Made by a program: the position numbers and the translations under genes
The notes under the pieces: model-generated
Database searches by the model: none
Seen by the model: only the letters and a program-made list of their open reading frames with translations
What the model was told of the DNA's origin: nothing
Source of the DNA: Syntrophus sp. (in: bacteria)
GTDB taxonomy: Bacteria; Desulfobacterota; Syntrophia; Syntrophales; UBA5619
NCBI GenBank assembly: GCA_013824905.1
Contig: PNOO01000079.1
Location: 1 to 9,688 of the forward strand
Direction: 5' to 3'
Length of the DNA stretch: 9,688 nt
Shown: positions 5,857-9,688 of the stretch, piece after piece
Layout of the letters: the number at the start of each line of letters is the position of its first letter
How positions within the stretch are numbered: the first letter of the stretch is position 1

Positions 5857-7362
5857 CTACTCTTCGCCAGTGCGCAATTCCGCGCTGACCCTCGTCTTCT
5901 TCAGGAAGAGGGGTGAAAACAGGATTAATAGACCCGCAATCAGGAAAAACGCGGAGATCGGCCGTGTGAAAAAGACCGTGACATCGCCATCCGAGATGAC
6001 CAGGGAGCGACGTACGGCGTTTTCCATGATCGGCCCCAGGACAAGAGCCAGCACGAGCGGCGCCGCCTCGTAATCGAGCTTTTTCATGAGATAGCCGATC
6101 ATGCCGAAAATGGTCATGATAATGATATCGTAGGAATTGTTGTTCGTTGTATAGGAACCGATGATGCAGAACAGCAGGATCAGTGGGAACAGGTAATGAT
6201 ACGGGATCTTGAGGATCTTGACCCAGAGGGGAATCAGGGGGAGATTCAGGATCAGGAGCATGACGTTTCCCACATAGAGGCTGGCCACCACGCCCCAGAA
6301 TACCTCGGGCGATTCCGTCATGAGCAGGGGCCCCGGACGCAGGCCGTGGATCATCAGGGCGCCGAGCAGCAATGCCGTGGCCGCGCCCGTCGGGATACCA
6401 AGACTCAGCATGGGGACCAGGGTCCCGCAGGAAGCCGCGTTGTTGGCCGACTCGGGGCCTGCGACACCTTCGATCATCCCCGTACCGAACTTCTCGGGAT
6501 GTTTGGAGAGCCTCTTCTCGAGAGTGTACGACAGAAAGGTGGGGATAACGACGCTCATGCCGGGAATGACGCCGAGGAAGAAACCGATGATCGTGCCTCG
6601 GCCGATGGGGAAGATGCTGCGCCGCCACTCCTCCCGGTTGGGCAGCAGCCCCTTGATCTTCGTCTTGAGGACCTCCTGCTTGAAGGCCCGCTCGACGTTG
6701 AGGAACACCTCCGAAACCCCGAAGAGTCCGATCACGATCTGAACGAGTCCCAGGCCGTCCATGAGCGAGGTGATTTTGTAAGTGAAACGGGTCACCCCCG
6801 TCATGTTGTCCAGACCGACGGTCCCGAGCATCAGGCCGAAGCAAACCATGATGAGCGCGTTGATGATGGAGCCCCTGGCCAGATAGACCAGAATGCTCAG
6901 CCCCATGATCATGAGGGAGAAATATTCCGGGGGTCCGAACCTCAGGGCGAATTTCGCCAGGGTCGGGGCGAGGAAGATCAACAAAAAGATGCTGACCGTT
7001 CCGGCGATGAACGATCCGAAGGCGGAGATGCCCAGGGCAGCCCCCGCCCGCCCCTGCCGCGCCATCCGGTAACCGTCCAGACAGGTGACCACGGAGGCAG
7101 CCTCCCCGGGGATGTTCACGAGAATCGACGTGGTCGAGCCGCCGTACATTGCGCCGTACATGATCCCCGCCAAAAGGATGATGGCCGAAACCGGGGGTAC
7201 ATGAAAGGTGACGGGTAAAAGCAGTGAGAGGGCCGCCGGGGGGCCGATCCCCGGCAGAACGCCGATGAGCGTCCCCACGAGGACCCCGATGAAACAGAAC
7301 AGGAGGTTCATCGGGAGGGTCGCTATGCTGAAACCGAACAGAAGATCACGGAAAACGTCCAT
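5857..7362 (-). CDS. tctA: TctA-family large permease subunit of the tripartite tricarboxylate transporter
   Basis: Large integral membrane subunit (501 residues, normal length) that forms the translocation path and uses an ion gradient to import the acid delivered by TctC. The sequence is hydrophobic throughout, with roughly 10-12 membrane segments. Signature blocks are GVLPGIGPPAALSLLLP at 34-50, YGGSTTSILVNIPGEAAS at 73-90, the DGYRMARQGRAGAALGI stretch at 96-112, and PESANNAASCGTLVPMLSLG at 303-322 followed by IPTGAATALLLGAL. The repeated PGIG/PGMS (37-40, 267-270) pattern reflects the internal duplication typical of TctA. The ATG is 16 bp after the tctB stop, with AAGGAG overlapping that stop and about 12 bp before the start, so translation of the two genes is probably coupled. 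An antisense frame of 340 codons covers 6196-7218; it is a shadow of this membrane gene. Confidence 0.96.
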   Translation of the reverse strand: MDVFRDLLFGFSIATLPMNLLFCFIGVLVGTLIGVLPGIGPPAALSLLLPVTFHVPPVSAIILLAGIMYGAMYGGSTTSILVNIPGEAASVVTCLDGYRMARQGRAGAALGISAFGSFIAGTVSIFLLIFLAPTLAKFALRFGPPEYFSLMIMGLSILVYLARGSIINALIMVCFGLMLGTVGLDNMTGVTRFTYKITSLMDGLGLVQIVIGLFGVSEVFLNVERAFKQEVLKTKIKGLLPNREEWRRSIFPIGRGTIIGFFLGVIPGMSVVIPTFLSYTLEKRLSKHPEKFGTGMIEGVAGPESANNAASCGTLVPMLSLGIPTGAATALLLGALMIHGLRPGPLLMTESPEVFWGVVASLYVGNVMLLILNLPLIPLWVKILKIPYHYLFPLILLFCIIGSYTTNNNSYDIIIMTIFGMIGYLMKKLDYEAAPLVLALVLGPIMENAVRRSLVISDGDVTVFFTRPISAFFLIAGLLILFSPLFLKKTRVSAELRTGEE

Positions 7363-7378
7363 GGCAGGTATCGACTCC

Positions 7379-7834
7379 TTAAAATCCGAGAATTCCTGCG
7401 GGGATCTGAGCCCCCAGCAGGACGTTGAAGAAGAATTCCGAAAAGACGGCCGTGATGGATGAGGCCAGCAGGGTCTTTGTCCAGGTCTGGGGTTCGATGA
7501 CCTTCAGGAGCAGCAGCATGAACAGGAAGGTGTTGATCATTAAGCCCAACTTTTCCAGAGTCAAAGCATAGGCTATAAGGGCCGCGAGGATGACGACGAG
7601 GTTCCACCAGCGGAAGCGCTCCGCAGAGCAGGGTGCAGGAACCCCTGCCTGTTCCCGGAGGGATTGGAATAGGGCGATCACGGCCAGCAGACCGGTCACG
7701 AGGGCGACCATAAAGGGGAAAAAACCGGCGCCGGGGTCCTTCATCTCGCCCATGGGAAGGCGAAAGGCCTCGCGCGACAGCACTGCTGAAAAGAGCAGCC
7801 AGAAGAGACTGGCGCAGATTTTCACCGACCTCAT
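7379..7834 (-). CDS. tctB: TctB-family small membrane subunit of the tripartite tricarboxylate transporter
   Basis: Small membrane subunit, 151 residues, of the TctABC carrier. Hydrophobic segments lie at about 5-22, 38-58, 77-94, 96-112 and 120-140. The family motif DPGAGFFPF is at 33-41, and the end FNVLLGAQIPAGILGF (136-151) matches the usual FxxxLxxxLPxGxL tail of TctB. A strong AAGGAGG precedes the start by 10 bp, slightly long. An out-of-frame ATG nearer the ribosome-binding site opens a different reading frame with no family resemblance, so I keep the start at 7834. This is the first gene of the transporter group and sits about 100 bp below a candidate promoter. The order B-A-C differs from the tctC-tctB-tctA order of the classical Salmonella operon. 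Confidence 0.92.
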   Translation of the reverse strand: MRSVKICASLFWLLFSAVLSREAFRLPMGEMKDPGAGFFPFMVALVTGLLAVIALFQSLREQAGVPAPCSAERFRWWNLVVILAALIAYALTLEKLGLMINTFLFMLLLLKVIEPQTWTKTLLASSITAVFSEFFFNVLLGAQIPAGILGF

Positions 7835-7894
7835 GTCGCATCACCCTCCTTATGATTGGTACCCGTCCGGCCCGGGTCGATCAGGTTTTCCTCA

Positions 7895-7930
7895 ACAGAT
7901 GGACAGCAATAGACGCCCATAAAAATCTGT
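7895..7930. promoter_or_regulatory. Short inverted repeat in the presumed tctB leader
   Basis: The 6-base arms ACAGAT (7895-7900) and ATCTGT (7925-7930) flank 24 bases, with a further ATGG/CCAT pair (7899-7902, 7917-7920) nested within. It lies just downstream of the predicted transcription start, where an operator or leader hairpin would be expected. Six-base arms can occur by chance, so this is a weak call. Confidence 0.2.
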
Positions 7931-7943
7931 GTCTCTTTTAAAA

Positions 7944-7972
7944 AGCGTATAATGCTCTTCCATGAGTGTCAA
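7944..7972 (-). promoter_or_regulatory. Candidate sigma70-type promoter for the tct operon
   Basis: Reading the minus strand, a perfect TTGACA (7972-7967) is followed after 17 bases by TACGCT (7949-7944), a weak -10 that keeps the T, A and final T of TATAAT. An alternative TATACG with 15-base spacing overlaps it. The -35 begins about 10 bp after the hydroxyacid dehydrogenase stop, and transcription would start near 7937, giving a leader of about 100 bases before tctB. Position and -35 quality support it; the -10 is mediocre. Confidence 0.45.
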
Positions 7973-7982
7973 GGATATCCCT

Positions 7983-8918
7983 CTACCTTTCAATGTAATT
8001 GATCAGGTCACGCCTCTCACCCTGAATGAACCGCCGGAGGTTCTCCTCGATGATCGGCAAGGTCTGCTCACAGTAGATGTCGCTCATCCCCCCCACGTGG
8101 GGCGTGATGATGACGTTCTTTGCCCTCCATAAAGGATGATCTTCGGGAAGCGGTTCAACGGGAAGCGTGTCCAGGGCGGCGCCTGCGATTTTTCCGCTCT
8201 CCAGGGCCTCGATCAAGGCCGCCTCGTCCACCAGCTCCCCCCGGGCGATGTTGATCACATATGCGGTCGGCTTCATGCGGGAGAGGACCTTCGATCCCAC
8301 GATCTTTTTGGTTTCAGGCGTCGACGGCGCCGTCAGGATCAGATAATCGACTTTCCCCGCCACTTCCGGAAGTTTGTCGGGATGATAAAAGGCATCCACG
8401 GAGGCGATTTTTCTCTCGACGATATCGATCCCCAGGACGGTCATCCCGAAGCATTTGCACTTATCGGCGATCGCCTCTCCAATCACCCCCATCCCCAAAA
8501 TCCCGACCTGCTTTTGAAAGAGGAGTTTTCCGGGCCAGCGCTCCCATCGCCTTCGAACTTGGTTTCGCACGACCTGAGGGAAGTCCCTGTTCAAGGCAAG
8601 CATCAACAGAACCGCCATCTCCGACATCTGAGGGCCGTGGATCCCACGGCAGGATGTCACGATGACCTCTTTTTTCAGCGAGGGACGATCAAGGAGGTAA
8701 TTGACGCCGGCGGTCGTGACCTGTATCCACTGGAGCTTAACGGCCTGCTTGAGCAGTTCGTCGGATACACGAAAGACGGTAACGAGGACCTCCATCTTTT
8801 CAACATGATCCTGGATATCGGCTTCCCGGACGACCGCGTGAAATTCGACATCTGGGAAAATGGGGGCCAATGCCTTCTTGTATTCACCTGCATCTCTGTC
8901 TGAGATCAGAACATACAT
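7983..8918 (-). CDS. NAD-dependent D-2-hydroxyacid dehydrogenase
   Basis: A 311-residue cytoplasmic oxidoreductase that interconverts a 2-oxoacid and a D-2-hydroxyacid with NAD(H). The NAD-binding motif GMGVIG is at 142-147, with Asp165 (VLGID) at the end of the second Rossmann strand, which favours NAD over NADP. The catalytic triad is complete: Arg226 in NIARGELVDE, Glu255 in LPVEPLPEDHPLW and His274 in ITPHVGG. Length fits the short glyoxylate/hydroxypyruvate-reductase-like members and there is no ACT or other regulatory domain. GGGAG lies about 7 bp before the ATG, and the gene follows the M24 gene by 18 bp, so they are probably co-transcribed. The substrate is unknown. In this context it may convert a hydroxyacid entering or leaving the pathway, possibly a product of the M24 protein or of the aldolase. 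Confidence 0.93.
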   Translation of the reverse strand: MYVLISDRDAGEYKKALAPIFPDVEFHAVVREADIQDHVEKMEVLVTVFRVSDELLKQAVKLQWIQVTTAGVNYLLDRPSLKKEVIVTSCRGIHGPQMSEMAVLLMLALNRDFPQVVRNQVRRRWERWPGKLLFQKQVGILGMGVIGEAIADKCKCFGMTVLGIDIVERKIASVDAFYHPDKLPEVAGKVDYLILTAPSTPETKKIVGSKVLSRMKPTAYVINIARGELVDEAALIEALESGKIAGAALDTLPVEPLPEDHPLWRAKNVIITPHVGGMSDIYCEQTLPIIEENLRRFIQGERRDLINYIER

Positions 8919-8936
8919 GATTTTCTCCCATCACCT

Positions 8937-9688
8937 TTACAGGATGATCATCTCTTTGGGTGTCTTGTGCAGGCACGGGCTGACACCGTTTTCCGTAAGC
9001 AAATAATTGTTACATAGCGTTGTCCAGACATTTCTGCTTTTCCCGACGGGATGGACGGCGAGATTCATCCCCGGTTGGAGGATCATCGTCTCGTCATAGC
9101 GGATCGCCGGTCTTTCCACGAGATCGTACCCTTCGCCGTGCGCATAGAGCCTCCCCTCCGGGGCGTACCCTCTTTTGCGCAGGAAGGCATTATGGGCGTC
9201 CCAAATCTCTTTTGGATCCGCCCCCGGCTTCAATAGATCGAGGGTGACCTTTTCCGCTTCCAGGACGACCGCATAGGTGTCCATGGTCTCTTGAGAAGGT
9301 TCGCCCAGGGAAAAGGCGCGGGCGATCTCCGTATAATACCCCCCGGGACCGTTTCCCTCGATCAGGATGACGAAATGGTCTTTTTCCTTGATCACCCGGT
9401 TCATGAAATGGCGCTGGTTGAACCCTGAGGGTTCACCGGGCGGATAGGAGCAGGTGAGGATCTGCAGACGTTCACAACCCAGGCGGGTGCAAACATAGTG
9501 AGCCTCGGCATAGAGATCGACTTCTCTCATTCCCGGCTTGAGACACTTTTTGACATGGTCGAGGGTCAGGTCCTGAATCTCGGCGGTCCGTTGAATCAGC
9601 TCAATCTCCTCGGGAAACTTGATCGCCTTGAGAAGATCGATTGCATCCGTTGCATCGACAAATCGTGTCGTCGGCAGGTGTTGCGTCA
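8937..9688 (-). CDS. M24-family (creatinase/Xaa-Pro aminopeptidase-like) protein, C-terminal part, cut by window edge
   Basis: The frame is open to the window edge, giving 249 residues of a pita-bread-fold protein; the N-terminal domain lies outside. The linker FPEEIELIQRTAEI (24-37) and KPGMREVDLYAEAH (50-63) are typical of the M24B catalytic domain. Aligning to the five canonical metal ligands (Asp, Asp, His, Glu, Glu), I read Glu110 (LIEGNG), Glu120 (YTEIAR), His183 (YAHGEG), His212 (LAVHPVG) and about Cys225 (TLCNN). Two Asp are conservatively changed and the last two Glu are lost, so ordinary dinuclear-metal aminopeptidase activity is doubtful. Creatinase has the same fold and works without metal, so a creatinase-like C-N hydrolase or another acid-processing activity is a better guess than proline peptidase. 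Residue numbers count from the first whole codon in the window. The gene ends 18 bp before the hydroxyacid dehydrogenase. Confidence 0.85.
   Translation of the reverse strand, partial: TQHLPTTRFVDATDAIDLLKAIKFPEEIELIQRTAEIQDLTLDHVKKCLKPGMREVDLYAEAHYVCTRLGCERLQILTCSYPPGEPSGFNQRHFMNRVIKEKDHFVILIEGNGPGGYYTEIARAFSLGEPSQETMDTYAVVLEAEKVTLDLLKPGADPKEIWDAHNAFLRKRGYAPEGRLYAHGEGYDLVERPAIRYDETMILQPGMNLAVHPVGKSRNVWTTLCNNYLLTENGVSPCLHKTPKEMIIL

Noticed and set aside
5819..6844. Minus-strand open frame of 341 codons in another frame
   Set aside because: Overlaps tctA in a different frame. It is rich in Arg, Gly, His and Asp with no family motif, while the tctA frame is full of conserved motifs.
6196..7218. 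Long plus-strand open frame of 340 codons
   Set aside because: Lies entirely antisense to tctA. It is rich in Asp, Glu, His, Gln and Gly, the usual mirror of hydrophobic codons, with no recognisable domain.
7323..7844. Minus-strand 173-codon frame beginning closer to the AAGGAGG ribosome-binding site
   Set aside because: Out of frame with TctB; no membrane segments or motif, while the frame from 7834 gives a complete TctB protein.
7863..7879. ACCCG/CGGGT inverted repeat in the tctB leader
   Set aside because: Only a 5-bp stem made of overlapping GC palindromes and without a U-tract; likely by chance in GC-rich DNA.
7948..7953. Perfect TATAAT on the plus strand
   Set aside because: No acceptable -35 element at 16-18 bp upstream and no plus-strand gene downstream.

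Overview
All eight protein-coding genes supported here lie on the minus strand, so transcription runs from high to low coordinates. The two outermost genes are cut by the window edges. I see no tRNA, rRNA, CRISPR array, insertion sequence or phage gene. The DNA is moderately GC-rich. The gene set suggests an anaerobic or facultative proteobacterium: a tripartite tricarboxylate (TctABC) transporter, an APS-reductase-alpha-like flavoprotein and a GltD-like iron-sulfur flavoprotein. A Desulfobacterota (former deltaproteobacterial) origin is my best guess, but it is an inference from gene families only.

In transcription order: (1) 9688-8937, the C-terminal part of an M24 'pita-bread' protein that has lost most canonical metal ligands; (2) 8918-7983, an NAD-dependent D-2-hydroxyacid dehydrogenase; (3) a 148-bp gap with a candidate sigma70-type promoter and a leader; (4) 7834-4833, the three TctABC genes in the order tctB, tctA, tctC; (5) a roughly 150-bp intercistronic stretch with two strong consecutive hairpins; (6) 4679-3864, a class II aldolase/adducin-family protein; (7) 3867-2212, an AprA/FrdA-like FAD flavoprotein whose start codon overlaps the aldolase stop; (8) 2166-484, a GltD-like FAD/NAD(P) oxidoreductase with N-terminal Fe-S and C-terminal ferredoxin domains; (9) 467-1, the N-terminal part of a DASS/CitT-type (SLC13-like) anion transporter.

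Gaps are short (16-50 bp) and most starts have good Shine-Dalgarno sequences, so genes 4-9 look like one operon, possibly joined to the two upstream genes. The composition resembles a catabolic island for an unidentified organic acid, probably a di- or tricarboxylate or a hydroxy/aromatic acid. A periplasmic binding protein and its permease would capture the acid, with a second carboxylate carrier. The hydrolase, hydroxyacid dehydrogenase and aldolase/decarboxylase would process it, and the two flavoproteins would carry electrons. The substrate cannot be read from the sequence.

The most interesting points are the AprA-like plus GltD-ferredoxin redox pair with no separate AprB-type subunit, the unusual six-cysteine ladder in that GltD-like protein, the M24 protein with altered metal sites, and the tandem hairpins after tctC.
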